Below the pieces are notes generated by a model. The model ran no database searches, was not told the origin of the DNA, and worked only from the letters and a program-made list of their open reading frames with translations. From Zobellella denitrificans (lineage in GTDB: Bacteria > Pseudomonadota > Gammaproteobacteria > Enterobacterales > Aeromonadaceae): 64,000 bases of DNA. Of the stretch, positions 46,742 to 55,994 are shown one piece after another; positions within the stretch are counted from its first letter, which is position 1; the number at the start of each line of letters is the position of its first letter. Position numbers and translations under genes: made by a program. Location: NCBI RefSeq assembly GCF_002237365.1, contig NZ_NMUO01000004.1, positions 22,959-86,958 of the forward strand, read 5' to 3'.

Positions 46742-47791
46742 TTAGTTGGCGCGCAGCCGTACCCAGTGTTCTTCGTAGACGGCCAGCACCTCGTCGCCCA
46801 GATCGTCCTGGAAGTGGCCCTTGGCCACGGTCTCGCCGCTCGGGAACAGCACCTGGTTTTCGGCCACCTCGGCGGGCAGCAGGGCCTTGGCACCCTGGTT
46901 GGGTACCGCTATGCCCAGCTCCTCGATGATGCGCGCCGCGATTTCCGGGCGCATCAGGAAGTCGATGAACTGGTGGGCGGCGTCCACCGATTTGGCGTTG
47001 CCCGGAATGGCGGCGCTGTCCACCCAGAAGATGGCGCCTTCTTCCGGATAGATATATTCCAGGTTCATGCCGTCCTGCTGGGTCTTGTAGGCCTGGTCAC
47101 TCCAGATAAGACCAATGGACGCTTCGCCGGTCACGTAGGGCATGCGCGGGTTGTCGGAGTTGTACAGCAGCACGTTGTCCTTCAGCGCCTGCAGCTTCTC
47201 GTAGGCGGCCTTGATCTCGCCCGCGTCCTTGCTGTTGGCGGAATGGCCCAGGGTCAGCAACGCCATCTGGAAATTCTCGCGGATATCGTCGGTCAGCATC
47301 AGCTGACCCTGCCAGCGGCTGTCCCACAGATCGGCCCAGGCGTCCACCTCGGCGTCGGCCAGCTCGTCCCGGTTGATGGCGATGGCGGTGCTGCCGAAGG
47401 CGTAGGGCACGCTGAAGCGGTTGCCCGGATCGAACTCCCGATCCAGCAGGCTCGGCTCGAGCTGCTCAAAATGGGGCAGCTTGCTCTTGTCGAGCGGCTG
47501 GAGCATGCCTTCCCGGGCCATCTTGCTCAGCATGTAGCTGGAGGGGAAGATCAGATCGTAGCTTTCGCTGGCACCGCTGGTCTGCAGCAGCTTCAGCTTG
47601 GCATAGAGCGCTTCGTTGGAATCGAAGGTGGCGTAATCCACCTTGACGCCGGTTTCCTTGGTGAAGTCGGTCAGCACGCTGTCGGGCAGGTATTCGGCCC
47701 AAGCGTAGACGGACAGACGATCATTGGCCTGCGCCACCAGGGGCAGGCTGGCGGCCACGGCAATGGCCAGGGGACGGAACCAGGATTGCAT
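46742..47791 (-). CDS. potD: Spermidine/putrescine-binding protein PotD
   Basis: A 349-residue periplasmic polyamine-binding protein with signal peptide (MQSWFRPLAIAVAASLPLVAQA). Ligand-region motifs include SVYAWAEYLPDSVL, FPSSYMLSKM and YAFGSTAIAINRD, plus the ENFQMALLTLGHSANS segment. Last gene of potABCD, 1 nt from potC. Confidence 0.95.
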   Translation of the reverse strand: MQSWFRPLAIAVAASLPLVAQANDRLSVYAWAEYLPDSVLTDFTKETGVKVDYATFDSNEALYAKLKLLQTSGASESYDLIFPSSYMLSKMAREGMLQPLDKSKLPHFEQLEPSLLDREFDPGNRFSVPYAFGSTAIAINRDELADAEVDAWADLWDSRWQGQLMLTDDIRENFQMALLTLGHSANSKDAGEIKAAYEKLQALKDNVLLYNSDNPRMPYVTGEASIGLIWSDQAYKTQQDGMNLEYIYPEEGAIFWVDSAAIPGNAKSVDAAHQFIDFLMRPEIAARIIEELGIAVPNQGAKALLPAEVAENQVLFPSGETVAKGHFQDDLGDEVLAVYEEHWVRLRAN

Positions 47792-47792
47792 A

Positions 47793-48560
47793 TCAGCGTT
47801 TATCCCTTAACAAAAGTTGAGACGTCACCACCAGCACCAGCGATACCGCCAGCATGATGGTGGCCAGGGCGTTGACCTCGGGGGACACGCCCACCTTGAC
47901 CATGGAATAGATTTTCAGCGGCAGGATCTCGTAAGCCGGTCCGGTCACGAAGGAGCTGACGATCACGTCGTCCAGGGACAAGGTGAAACTCAGCAGCCAA
48001 CCGGCGGCGATGGCGGGCCTGGCCAGCGGAAAAATAATCTTCCTGAAGGTCACTAACTCACTGGCACCCAGATCCTTGGCGGCTTCCAGCATGCGCAGGT
48101 CGAACCCCTTGAGGCGTGAATAGACGGTGATCACCACAAAGGGAAGACAGAAGGTGATGTGGGCGAACAGCAGCGACCAGAAGCCGAGCGAAATGCCCAA
48201 CACCACGAACAGGGCCAGCAGCGAGATGGCCATGACGATGTCCGGCGACATCATCACCACGAACAGCATGCCGCCCACGAAGCCCTTGCCGCGGAAGCGG
48301 TAGCGGTACAGGGCCACCGCCGCCAGGGTGCCGATCAGGGCGGCGAAGGTGGCGGATACCAGGGCAACGGTCACCGAATGGCGGGCCGCCTCCATCAGGC
48401 CGGCATTGTTGGCCAGGCGGACGTACCAGTCCCAGGTAAAGCCGTCCCAGCGGATGCCGAAGCGGGAGCTGTTAAAGGAGTTGGCGATCAACACCCCGAT
48501 GGGGATGTACAGATAGGCGAACACCAGCAGCAGAAAGCCGCCCTTGAACCACTTAATCAT
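47793..48560 (-). CDS. potC: Spermidine/putrescine ABC permease PotC
   Basis: A 255-residue, six-helix permease. The EAA loop reads EAAKDLGASELVTFRKIIFPLARPAI. Partner of PotB in the membrane pore. Overlaps potB by 8 nt. Confidence 0.95.
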   Translation of the reverse strand: MIKWFKGGFLLLVFAYLYIPIGVLIANSFNSSRFGIRWDGFTWDWYVRLANNAGLMEAARHSVTVALVSATFAALIGTLAAVALYRYRFRGKGFVGGMLFVVMMSPDIVMAISLLALFVVLGISLGFWSLLFAHITFCLPFVVITVYSRLKGFDLRMLEAAKDLGASELVTFRKIIFPLARPAIAAGWLLSFTLSLDDVIVSSFVTGPAYEILPLKIYSMVKVGVSPEVNALATIMLAVSLVLVVTSQLLLRDKR

Positions 48561-49428
48561 CGATGGATACCTTCTTGTTCAGCAGCTTGCCCACCCGGTA
48601 GTAGACGAAGATCAGGCCCGCCATCAGCACCGTCAGGGTGATGCTGGTGGCCGAGCCGAAGGGCCAGTCGCGGATATTGAGGAACTGGGTCTTGATGATG
48701 TTGCCGATCAGCAGGTTCTTGGCCCCGCCCAGCAGATCCGAGATGTAGAACATGCCCATGGCCGGCAGGAACACCAGCAGGCAGCCGGCGACGATGCCGG
48801 GCATGGTCAGCGGCACTATCACCCGGAAAAAGCGGGACCAGGCGCCGGCGCCCAGATCCCGGGCCGCCTCCAGCAGGCGGCCGTCCAGCTTCTCGATGGC
48901 GGCATAGAGCGGCAGCACCATAAAGGGCAACAGTATGTACACCAGGCCGATGATCACCGCCAGCTCGGTGAACATGATGCGCAGGGGCTGATCGATAAGG
49001 CCGAGGGCCAGCAGGCTGTTGTTGAGCAGCCCCTTGGTACCCAGCACCACCTTGAGCGCATAGGTGCGGATCAGGGAATTGGTCCAGAACGGCACTATCA
49101 CCAGAAACAGCAGCAGCGGCCGCCAGCGGCGGGGGCTTTGGGCGATGATAAAGGCGAAGGGATAGCCCACCAGCAGGCACAGCAGGGTGGCGACCCCGGC
49201 CATGTACACCGAATGCCACAGCACCTGGAAGTAGAGCGGATCCAGCAGCCGGCCGTAGTTGTCCAGGGTAAACACCAGGCTCACCAGGCTGGCGTGATCC
49301 CGGGTCAGGAAGCTGGTGCCGATGATCATCAGGTTGGGCATGAACACGAACAGCAGCAGCCACCCCACGATCAGGCTGACCGCCATGTTGCGGAACAGAT
49401 TGGCGCGAAACCCCTTAGTGCTGTTCAT
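48553..49428 (-). CDS. potB: Spermidine/putrescine ABC permease PotB
   Basis: A 291-residue, six-helix permease. EAA loop [27 protein letters not shown]-terminal extension [14 protein letters not shown] is cytosolic. Overlaps potA by 14 nt. Confidence 0.95.
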   Translation of the reverse strand: MNSTKGFRANLFRNMAVSLIVGWLLLFVFMPNLMIIGTSFLTRDHASLVSLVFTLDNYGRLLDPLYFQVLWHSVYMAGVATLLCLLVGYPFAFIIAQSPRRWRPLLLFLVIVPFWTNSLIRTYALKVVLGTKGLLNNSLLALGLIDQPLRIMFTELAVIIGLVYILLPFMVLPLYAAIEKLDGRLLEAARDLGAGAWSRFFRVIVPLTMPGIVAGCLLVFLPAMGMFYISDLLGGAKNLLIGNIIKTQFLNIRDWPFGSATSITLTVLMAGLIFVYYRVGKLLNKKVSIDD

Positions 49429-50524
49429 AGGGCAGGACCACCTCCCAGCGGTCGACCCAGTGGATGTCCACCTGCTGGCCGATGGAATAGTCGAAATCGG
49501 GATCGTCCTCGTCGAAGAACTCGGAGATCAGCACCTGCTGGCCGGACTCCAGCTCCACCAGGGAGTCCAGGGTGGCGCCCTTGTAGTGGCGATCGACGAT
49601 GCGCCCGGACACCCCCTCGGAAGGGGCGTCGGTGGTACGCATTTTCATGCGCAGATCCTCGGGGCGCAGCAGTACGCACACCTTGTCGCCGGTATTGAAG
49701 GGGTACTGGCTGTGCACCAGGCAGCGGCGCCCTTCCACCTGGGCGTGCCAGGCGCCGGCCTCGTCGGCGGGAGCCAGCAGCTCGCCGTCCATGATGTTGA
49801 TCTCGCCGATGAATTTGGCCACGAACAGGTTGGCCGGGGATTCGTAGATCTCCTTGGGCGCGCCATCCTGCACGATTTTGCCGCCCTGCATCACCACGAT
49901 GCGGTCGGACATGGACAGGGCCTCTTCCTGATCGTGGGTAACGAACACGAAGGTGATGCCGAGCCGGCGTTGCAGCTGCTTGAGCTCGGTCTGCATCTGC
50001 TTGCGCAGCTTGTAGTCGAGGGCGCTCAGGGATTCGTCGAGCAGCAGCACCTTGGGCCGGTTGACCACGGCCCGGGCGATGGCGATGCGCTGCTGCTGGC
50101 CACCGGACAGCTGGTGGGGATAGCGGTTGGCCATCTGCTCCAGCTGCACCATCTTCAGCGCCTCCATCACCCGGGGGCGGATTTCCGCCGCCGGCACCTT
50201 CTGCATGCGCAGGCCGAAGGCCACGTTGTCGAAGATGGACATATGGGGGAAGAGGGCATAGCTCTGGAACACGGTGTTGACGTGGCGCAGCTCGGCGGGC
50301 ACCCGGGTGATGTCTTCCCCGGCCAGGTGGATATGGCCGCTGTCCGCGTCCTCCAGTCCCGAGATCAGGCGCAGCACCGTGGTCTTGCCACAGCCGGACG
50401 GGCCCAGGATAGTGAGGAATTCGCCGTCATAAATGGATAAGTCCAGGTTGTCTATGATAGCTTTGCCGTCAAACTGCTTGCTGATACCGGTCAGGGAGAC
50501 CAGCGGGGGGGTGTGTTCGGCCAT
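49415..50524 (-). CDS. potA: Spermidine/putrescine import ATPase PotA
   Basis: A 369-residue ABC ATPase. Walker [13 protein letters not shown], signature [14 protein letters not shown], Walker [14 protein letters not shown]-loop VTHDQEEAL, then a C-terminal TOBE regulatory domain (about 285-365). First gene of potABCD; imports polyamines at the expense of ATP. Confidence 0.96.
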   Translation of the reverse strand: MAEHTPPLVSLTGISKQFDGKAIIDNLDLSIYDGEFLTILGPSGCGKTTVLRLISGLEDADSGHIHLAGEDITRVPAELRHVNTVFQSYALFPHMSIFDNVAFGLRMQKVPAAEIRPRVMEALKMVQLEQMANRYPHQLSGGQQQRIAIARAVVNRPKVLLLDESLSALDYKLRKQMQTELKQLQRRLGITFVFVTHDQEEALSMSDRIVVMQGGKIVQDGAPKEIYESPANLFVAKFIGEINIMDGELLAPADEAGAWHAQVEGRRCLVHSQYPFNTGDKVCVLLRPEDLRMKMRTTDAPSEGVSGRIVDRHYKGATLDSLVELESGQQVLISEFFDEDDPDFDYSIGQQVDIHWVDRWEVVLPYEQH

Positions 50525-50581
50525 TTGCCCTTATTCACCTCGATGAAAACGCGCCGCGTTCTGGTTTGAAAATGAGCGCGC

Positions 50582-50609
50582 ATTCTAGACCCCGGCCCCC
50601 GTAAAGCAA
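50582..50609 (-). promoter_or_regulatory. Possible promoter of potABCD
   Basis: Minus strand TTGCTT (50604-50609), 16-nt spacer, TAGAAT (50582-50587). About 58 nt upstream of the potA start. Confidence 0.35.
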
Positions 50610-50674
50610 AGCGAATTTTTATGCTTGAACGATGCGGATTTGCTGTTTGTGCTTTCGACAAATTCCCCAATTTT

Positions 50675-50721
50675 TATAATGGGTTAGCCTGGCTTTCCCC
50701 GGCGGCGTCATCCGTTATAAT
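50675..50721 (+). promoter_or_regulatory. Two TATAAT -10 hexamers upstream of the membrane-protein gene
   Basis: Perfect TATAAT at 50675-50680 and 50716-50721, with only weak -35 boxes (TTCGAC near 50654). Either could drive the gene at 50750. Confidence 0.45.
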
Positions 50722-50749
50722 GTCGCCACCCTTGAAATGAGAACGCATT

Positions 50750-51523
50750 ATGAATGAACCACGATTTGCCCGGTTGCAGCGCTCGCTGGAGCAGGGCTTC
50801 GAACTGGCCCCCAAAGCCGTGCTGCAGGAAGCCTGGGGGCGCATCTACGGCGCCAAGCTGCCGATACTGCTGGCCGCCATCGGCGTGGTCGGCTGCTGGC
50901 TGCTGCTCAATCAGTTGCTGGTGCTGACCGGCGGGGAAGGGGAAGAGTCCGTGTGGAGCGCCAGCCTGCTGGGCCTGGCCATTTCCATGGTGATGGCGCC
51001 CATGAGCGGTGGCCTGGACATGATGGGCATCCACCGGGCGGTGGACAGGCCCATCCGCCCCAGCCAGATCTTCGACTACTTCCGCTACCTGTTGCCCCTG
51101 GCCCTGGCCAGCCTGCTGATGGGCCTCATCACCAGTCTGTTCCTGCCCCTGGGCCAGAGCCTGGGATTGCCGCCCATGCTGGCCATGCTGCCGACCCTGG
51201 TGCTGAGCGTGGCGCTGATGTTCACCTTTCCGCTGATCCTGGAAAAGGGCCTGAACCCGCTGCAGGCCATCCTGACCTCGCTCAGGCTGTTCGCCCGCCA
51301 GTGGATGGCCCTGCTGCTGCTCCACATGCTGCTGGTGCTGTGCTTTATGGCGGCGGTGATGACCTTCGGCATCGGCCTTATCTGGGTGGCACCGCTCTAT
51401 ATCGTGGTGAAGGGCATCATCTACCGCGAAGCCTGCGGCGTCGAGGGCGCAGGCCCGGCGGCGATCACAGACGAACCGCAGCCTACATCCCTCAATCAGT
51501 CCAAGGATCATTTCGACGCATGA
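50750..51523 (+). CDS. Polytopic inner-membrane protein, unknown function
   Basis: A 257-residue protein with five to six hydrophobic helices (about 36-60, 68-92, 103-130, 138-163, 182-222), and a hydrophilic N-terminus (about 35 residues) and C-terminus (about 30). It faintly resembles YciC-type membrane proteins, but I cannot assign a family. It overlaps the next gene by ATGA, so the two products may act together at the envelope. Confidence 0.75.
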   Translation: MNEPRFARLQRSLEQGFELAPKAVLQEAWGRIYGAKLPILLAAIGVVGCWLLLNQLLVLTGGEGEESVWSASLLGLAISMVMAPMSGGLDMMGIHRAVDRPIRPSQIFDYFRYLLPLALASLLMGLITSLFLPLGQSLGLPPMLAMLPTLVLSVALMFTFPLILEKGLNPLQAILTSLRLFARQWMALLLLHMLLVLCFMAAVMTFGIGLIWVAPLYIVVKGIIYREACGVEGAGPAAITDEPQPTSLNQSKDHFDA

Positions 51524-52119
51524 AGATGCCGCTGATAGCCACGCTGTTGGCCCTGGCCGCGACCGGTGTCCAGGCCGAGTCCCTGGCCCTGGGGTACAGC
51601 GGTTTCTACAAGCACATGGATACCGTGGCCAAGGCCAGGGTGGAGCGGGCCGGACTCGGTTTTTACCTGAGCCGGCAGGACGGCCAGGGCCTGTGCCATG
51701 TCGAGTCCGGTGACGTCATGGTGGCCGGGGAGCGCCGCGACCGGGTGGAGGTGCTGCCCCACGGCCAGTTCCTGCTGCCCTTCGACAAGCAGCTGGATCT
51801 GGACAAGGCGGTGGTGATGCTGGAGGTGGAGCAACCCGAGCGGTGCGATATTTCCATCCGTATCCAGGCCGAACTGCCGGCGGGTGAGGTGAACGCCGCC
51901 GAATTGCGCCAGGTACGGGATGAGATGCAGCGCCTGCTGCAGAAAATGGCGGGCTGGCCGGGGAAATATTTTGTGCCCGAACTCAAGGGCCTTCATCTCT
52001 CGCCGGCCGAACCGGGGCAGCGGCTGAACGGCGAGGACCGGCTGGAGCTGTCCGACCAGCAGCTGGCCGCGGAGCGGAGCCTGACGCTGCCGGCGGTGCG
52101 GATCAGCCCCTGGCTGTAA
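51520..52119 (+). CDS. Secreted DUF2987-like protein
   Basis: A 199-residue protein with a signal peptide (MKMPLIATLLALAATGVQA). The mature part (ESLALGYSGFYKHMDTVAKA ...) resembles DUF2987, a gammaproteobacterial family of unknown function; this assignment is from memory. One Cys pair (LCHVE, RCDIS) may form a disulfide. Translationally coupled to the upstream membrane protein. Confidence 0.65.
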   Translation: MKMPLIATLLALAATGVQAESLALGYSGFYKHMDTVAKARVERAGLGFYLSRQDGQGLCHVESGDVMVAGERRDRVEVLPHGQFLLPFDKQLDLDKAVVMLEVEQPERCDISIRIQAELPAGEVNAAELRQVRDEMQRLLQKMAGWPGKYFVPELKGLHLSPAEPGQRLNGEDRLELSDQQLAAERSLTLPAVRISPWL

Positions 52120-52198
52120 CTCAAAGAGGCGCCTCGGCGCCATTCAGTTTGTCGACAAAGTCGCCTGTTCCTCAGGCATGAGTCGGCCAAAGGGCCTA

Positions 52199-52271
52199 CT
52201 CCGCCGACACGCTACAAGTACATCCATGTAAGCTCGCACATGCCATCCATGGCATGTGACGGTCGGCGGAG
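52199..52271. repeat. Three-way-junction palindromic element, 73 bp
   Basis: Outer arms CTCCGCCGAC (52199-52208) and GTCGGCGGAG (52262-52271) are perfect. Inside are hairpin TACAT-CC-ATGTA (52219-52230) and a second one with arms CACATGCCAT / ATGGCATGTG (52237-52258). Both loops share the core CATCCATG. Looks like an extragenic palindromic repeat family member; only one copy is in this window. Confidence 0.75.
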
Positions 52272-52343
52272 CGGCTCCCTTTGTCCTCCGCTCGGGCATA
52301 GGTGTTGTCAGTTCAGATCAGCCAAGAAATTTGCCGGCTATCA

Positions 52344-52365
52344 AAAAGGCGCCGAGGCGCCTTTT
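52344..52365 (-). terminator. Terminator of ttcA
   Basis: AAAAGGCGCC (52344-52353), GA, GGCGCCTTTT (52356-52365): perfect 10-bp stem just after the ttcA stop. A similar GGCGCC-TC-GGCGCC hairpin near 52128 follows the DUF2987-like gene. Confidence 0.88.
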
Positions 52366-52366
52366 C

Positions 52367-53296
52367 TTATTTCAGTTCGATAATTTGCAGCCGCTCGCCA
52401 AAATCGGCCTCGCTTTCTGCCTCGTCATCGTCCTCGTCGACAAAACGGGGCGACAGCTCCGGCTTGTCGAAGGCGAGATCGCCGCCGTCGATCACCCCGG
52501 AATCCCGGTCGACGCCCTTGAAGTCGAACAGCTGGTGATCCAGCAGGTGGGAAGGCACCAGGTTCTGCAGCGAGCGGAACATGCTCTCGATACGGCCGGG
52601 GAAGCGGCGATCCCAGTCCTGCAGCATGGTCTTGATCGCCTGGCGCTGCAGGTTCTCCTGGGAGCCGCACAGGTTGCAGGGAATGATGGGGAAGGCTTTG
52701 GCCTCGGCGTAACGCACCAGATCCTTTTCCTTGCAGTAGGCCAGGGGACGGATCACCACGTGCCTGCCGTCGTCGCTCACCAGCTTGGGCGGCATCGACT
52801 TCAGGGTGCCGCCGTAGAACATGTTGAGCAGCAGGGTTTCCAGGATGTCGTCCCGGTGGTGGCCCAGGGCGATCTTGGTCGCGCCCAGCTCGGTGGCGGT
52901 GCGGTACAGTATGCCCCGGCGCAGGCGGGAGCACAGGGAGCAGGTGGTCTTGCCCTCGGGGATCTTGTCCTTGACGATGGAGTAGGTGTCTTCCTCGACA
53001 ATCTTGTACTCCACCCCCAGTTCATCCAGGTAGGCGGGCAGCACATGCTCGGGAAAGCCGGGTTGTTTCTGATCCAGGTTGACCGCGACGATATCGAAGC
53101 GGATGGGGGCATGGGCCTGCAGGTTGCGCAATATGTCGAGCAGGGCGTAGCTGTCCTTGCCGCCGGACAGGCAGACCATGATTTTGTCGCCATCCTCGAT
53201 CATGTTGAAATCGGCGATGGCTTCGCCCACATGGCGGCGCAGCCGCTTCTGCAGCTTGTTGAAATTGTACACTTGCTTGGCAGTTTGAACTGACAT
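52367..53296 (-). CDS. ttcA: tRNA 2-thiocytidine(32) synthetase TtcA
   Basis: A 309-residue PP-loop ATPase with a 4Fe-4S cluster. P-loop [15 protein letters not shown]; cluster Cys in [10 protein letters not shown] and CNLCGSQ. Starts [27 protein letters not shown]. It thiolates C32 in a subset of tRNAs. The C-terminus is acidic ([14 protein letters not shown]). Same strand as uspE and fnr. Confidence 0.95.
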   Translation of the reverse strand: MSVQTAKQVYNFNKLQKRLRRHVGEAIADFNMIEDGDKIMVCLSGGKDSYALLDILRNLQAHAPIRFDIVAVNLDQKQPGFPEHVLPAYLDELGVEYKIVEEDTYSIVKDKIPEGKTTCSLCSRLRRGILYRTATELGATKIALGHHRDDILETLLLNMFYGGTLKSMPPKLVSDDGRHVVIRPLAYCKEKDLVRYAEAKAFPIIPCNLCGSQENLQRQAIKTMLQDWDRRFPGRIESMFRSLQNLVPSHLLDHQLFDFKGVDRDSGVIDGGDLAFDKPELSPRFVDEDDDEAESEADFGERLQIIELK

Positions 53297-53368
53297 GATA
53301 ACCCCGGCCAAAAAAACTGGGGCTATTATAGTGACTGGCGCCCCGAGGGCAAGGCGCCAGTGGTTGCG

Positions 53369-54289
53369 TCAGGCGGCGGGCGAGTCGGGTCGCAGCACCA
53401 GCACGTCACAGTTGAGCTTGTCGATGACATGCTCGGCGGTGTTGCCGAGCAGGGCGGCGGACAGCCCGGTACGGCCTACCGAGCCCAGGATCACCAGGTT
53501 GGCATTGATCTCGTCGGCACAGCGGGGGATCACCTCTTCCGCCAGCCCTTCCTGCAGGTGCAGTACCTTGGGCTCCAGCTCGAAACGCACCGCATATTCG
53601 TAAAGGGCCCGCTCATGGTGTTTTTTCACCGCCGCGTTGTAGGCGTGGGGGTCGAAGTCGGGCAGCTCCAGCGCCATGTTCACCGGGGTGATGGGGTAGG
53701 CGTTCACCAGGTGCAGGGTGGCGGACAGCAGCCGGGCCACCTCGGCGCTCTCGCCGATGATCTTGTTGTTGAGCGCTTCCTGGGCCGGATCGTCGCTGCA
53801 GCAGTTGACCGCCGCCAGCACATGACCGCCCATGGGCCAGTCCCGCTCCTTGACCAGCAGCACCGGGCAGGGGCACTTGCGCAGCAGGTGCCAGTCGGTG
53901 GGGGTGAAGATAAAGGACTGGATCAGGGCGTGCTTGTGGGTGCTTTTTACCACCAGGTCGTGCTTGCCGTCCTGCACCTGCTGGATGATGGCCTCGAAGG
54001 GACGACTGTGCCAGACCACCTTGAAATCGAAACGGACCTTGCTGTCCGCATAGGGCTCGAGCAGGGTCTTGAGCCACTCCTCCCGGCCCTGGACCACCCC
54101 TTCGCGCATTTCGTCCCGCTCTTCGCTGGACAGCATCGAGGTCATCTCATAGGAAAAGTCGTAGATGGGCAGGAACAGGGTGATGGCGGCATCGTCCTCG
54201 AGGGCGGCGACGGACACCGCCCGGTGCAGGGCCGGCTGGGTCTCGGCGACGGGATCGACGACCACCAGAATGCGTTGATACTTGATCAT
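53369..54289 (-). CDS. uspE: Tandem universal stress protein UspE
   Basis: A 306-residue protein with two Usp domains (about 1-150 and 155-306). MIKYQRILVVVDPVAETQPALHRAV and the C-terminal GSVGRTGLSAALLGNTAEHVIDKLNCDVLVLRP are typical. Neighbour of fnr as in E. coli, where it affects motility, adhesion and stress resistance. No clear role from sequence alone. Confidence 0.93.
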   Translation of the reverse strand: MIKYQRILVVVDPVAETQPALHRAVSVAALEDDAAITLFLPIYDFSYEMTSMLSSEERDEMREGVVQGREEWLKTLLEPYADSKVRFDFKVVWHSRPFEAIIQQVQDGKHDLVVKSTHKHALIQSFIFTPTDWHLLRKCPCPVLLVKERDWPMGGHVLAAVNCCSDDPAQEALNNKIIGESAEVARLLSATLHLVNAYPITPVNMALELPDFDPHAYNAAVKKHHERALYEYAVRFELEPKVLHLQEGLAEEVIPRCADEINANLVILGSVGRTGLSAALLGNTAEHVIDKLNCDVLVLRPDSPAA

Positions 54290-54315
54290 ACAGCGCCCCT
54301 TGGTTGAATGGGAAA

Positions 54316-55062
54316 TCAGCAGGCTGCCGTGGCACCGGCCAGACGGGCCAGCTCGGGCAAGTCCAGGATACGGATGTACTTGCCATCCACCTCGATAAGG
54401 TTGCTCTTCTGGAAGCGGCCCAGCAGGCGGCTGACGGTTTCCACCGTCAGTCCCAGATAGTTGCCGATATCGCCCCGGGTCATGGTAAGGCGAAACTCGC
54501 GGGGCGAGAAGCCGCGCTGGGCATAGCGGGTGGACAGCCCGTGCAGGAAGGCGGCCAGCCGCTCTTCCGCGGTCTTCTTGGACAGCAGCAGTATCATCTG
54601 CTGGTCGCCATTGATCTCGTTGCTCATCAGTCGCATGATCTGCTGCCGCAGCCGGGGCATCTTGCCCGACAGATCGTCCAGGATCTCGTAGGGGATCTCG
54701 CACACCATGGCGGTTTCCAGCGCCTGGGCGAAGGAGGGGTGGGTGCCCGTGTTGATGGCGTCGAAGCCGATCAGGTCGCCGGCCAGGTGAAAGGCGGTGA
54801 TCTGCTCGTCGCCCTGCTCGGTGATGGTGTAGGACTTGACGGTGCCTGCCCGGATGGCATAGAGCGACTTCAGCTCCTCGCCGGCCTTGAACAGCTCCTG
54901 GCCTTTCTGGATGGGCTTCTTGCGCTCTATGATGTTGTCCAGCTCGTCCAGCTCGTCAGAATTGAGACCGAGCGGAATGCACAGCTGGCTGATGCTGCAG
55001 TCCTGGCAGTGAATGGCACGGCCGGTGGGGGCCGCTTTGATGACTTTAGACTGATTTCCCAT
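54316..55062 (-). CDS. fnr: Fumarate/nitrate reduction regulator Fnr (EtrA)
   Basis: A 248-residue CRP-family oxygen sensor. The 4Fe-4S Cys ligands are C19, C22, C28 and C121; the HTH contains [11 protein letters not shown] with the Glu-Ser-Arg set that reads TTGAT. Under low oxygen it dimerises and binds TTGATNNNNATCAA; one such site is at 62436 upstream of ccoN. It sits next to the cco biogenesis genes. Confidence 0.97.
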   Translation of the reverse strand: MGNQSKVIKAAPTGRAIHCQDCSISQLCIPLGLNSDELDELDNIIERKKPIQKGQELFKAGEELKSLYAIRAGTVKSYTITEQGDEQITAFHLAGDLIGFDAINTGTHPSFAQALETAMVCEIPYEILDDLSGKMPRLRQQIMRLMSNEINGDQQMILLLSKKTAEERLAAFLHGLSTRYAQRGFSPREFRLTMTRGDIGNYLGLTVETVSRLLGRFQKSNLIEVDGKYIRILDLPELARLAGATAAC

Positions 55063-55126
55063 GGGCTCGACACTTTATATTGGTATCACAGCACAATCAT
55101 AGCACCGATGACGGGTACTTAATAGC

Positions 55127-55816
55127 TTAGTAAAGCACCGGCAACACCTGGGTTGCTGTAAACAAACCGTAAAAAATCAATAAGATGCCAGAGAAGCGGC
55201 GAAACCCCGGATGGTTCAGCCAGTGCCGCAGACCCTCTGCCAGGCCGCCCAGCGCCAGCAGGGTGGGCAGGGTGCCGAGGCCGAACAGGGCCATCACCAG
55301 GGCCCCCTGGCCCATGCCGCCGGATACCGCGCTCCAGGTCAGTGCCGAGTACACCAGGCCGCAGGGCAGCCAGCCCCACACCATGCCGAAGGGCAGGGCG
55401 GCCAGGGGATGGCGAAAGGGGACGAAGCGCCCGGCCAGGGGCTTGAGATGGCGCCACAGGTGGTTGCCGAGCCGCTCCAGTTGCAGCAGCCCGAACCACC
55501 AGCGCGCGAGATAGAGGCCGAGCAGTATCATCATCACCCCGGCCAGCAGCCGCAGCCAGGTCAGGCCCTGTTTGCCCAGGCTGATGTCGGCCAGGCCGGC
55601 GAAAACGCCGCCCACCAGGGCGCCGGCCAGGGCATAGCTCAGGATCCGGCCGGCGTTGTAGCTCAACAGGTAGAGCCACTGCAGGCGGCGCTGCTCCCGG
55701 GGCACCGCCATGGAGAAGGCCGCCGCCACCCCGCCGCACATGGCGATGCAGTGCCCGGCGCCGAGCAGGCCGATCAGCAGCGCGGCCCAGGGGTCAAGTT
55801 GGCTGGTCATCATCAT
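55127..55816 (-). CDS. TauE/SafE-type membrane protein of the cco locus
   Basis: A 229-residue, about six-helix inner-membrane protein. The N-terminal LIGLLGAGHCIAMCGGVAAAF motif (GHCxxMCGG) is that of the sulfite exporter/copper-linked family regularly found after ccoS. Probably helps copper supply or thiol handling for cbb3 assembly; inferred from context. Overlaps ccoS by 23 nt. Confidence 0.82.
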   Translation of the reverse strand: MMMTSQLDPWAALLIGLLGAGHCIAMCGGVAAAFSMAVPREQRRLQWLYLLSYNAGRILSYALAGALVGGVFAGLADISLGKQGLTWLRLLAGVMMILLGLYLARWWFGLLQLERLGNHLWRHLKPLAGRFVPFRHPLAALPFGMVWGWLPCGLVYSALTWSAVSGGMGQGALVMALFGLGTLPTLLALGGLAEGLRHWLNHPGFRRFSGILLIFYGLFTATQVLPVLY

Positions 55817-55994
55817 TCCTGGGCTGGGCCCGGCGGTGGGAGTCCTGGTCGTCGTCGAACAGGATGTTGCTGCCCTGGCGATCCAGATCCTCGAACTGAT
55901 CGCTTTTCACCGACCAGAAGAACAGGGCGATGGCGATGGCCACGAAGATAAGGGCGATGGGGATGATCAGGTACCAGATTTCATGATCGTTCAT
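55794..55994 (-). CDS. ccoS: cbb3 oxidase maturation protein CcoS
   Basis: A 66-residue single-span protein (MNDHEIWYLIIPIALIFVAIAIALFFWSVKSDQFEDLDRQG); the WSVKSDQFEDLDRQ motif after the helix is family-specific. CcoS is required for heme b or copper insertion into CcoN. Overlaps the ccoI stop by 4 nt. Confidence 0.94.
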   Translation of the reverse strand: MNDHEIWYLIIPIALIFVAIAIALFFWSVKSDQFEDLDRQGSNILFDDDQDSHRRAQPRNDDDQPT

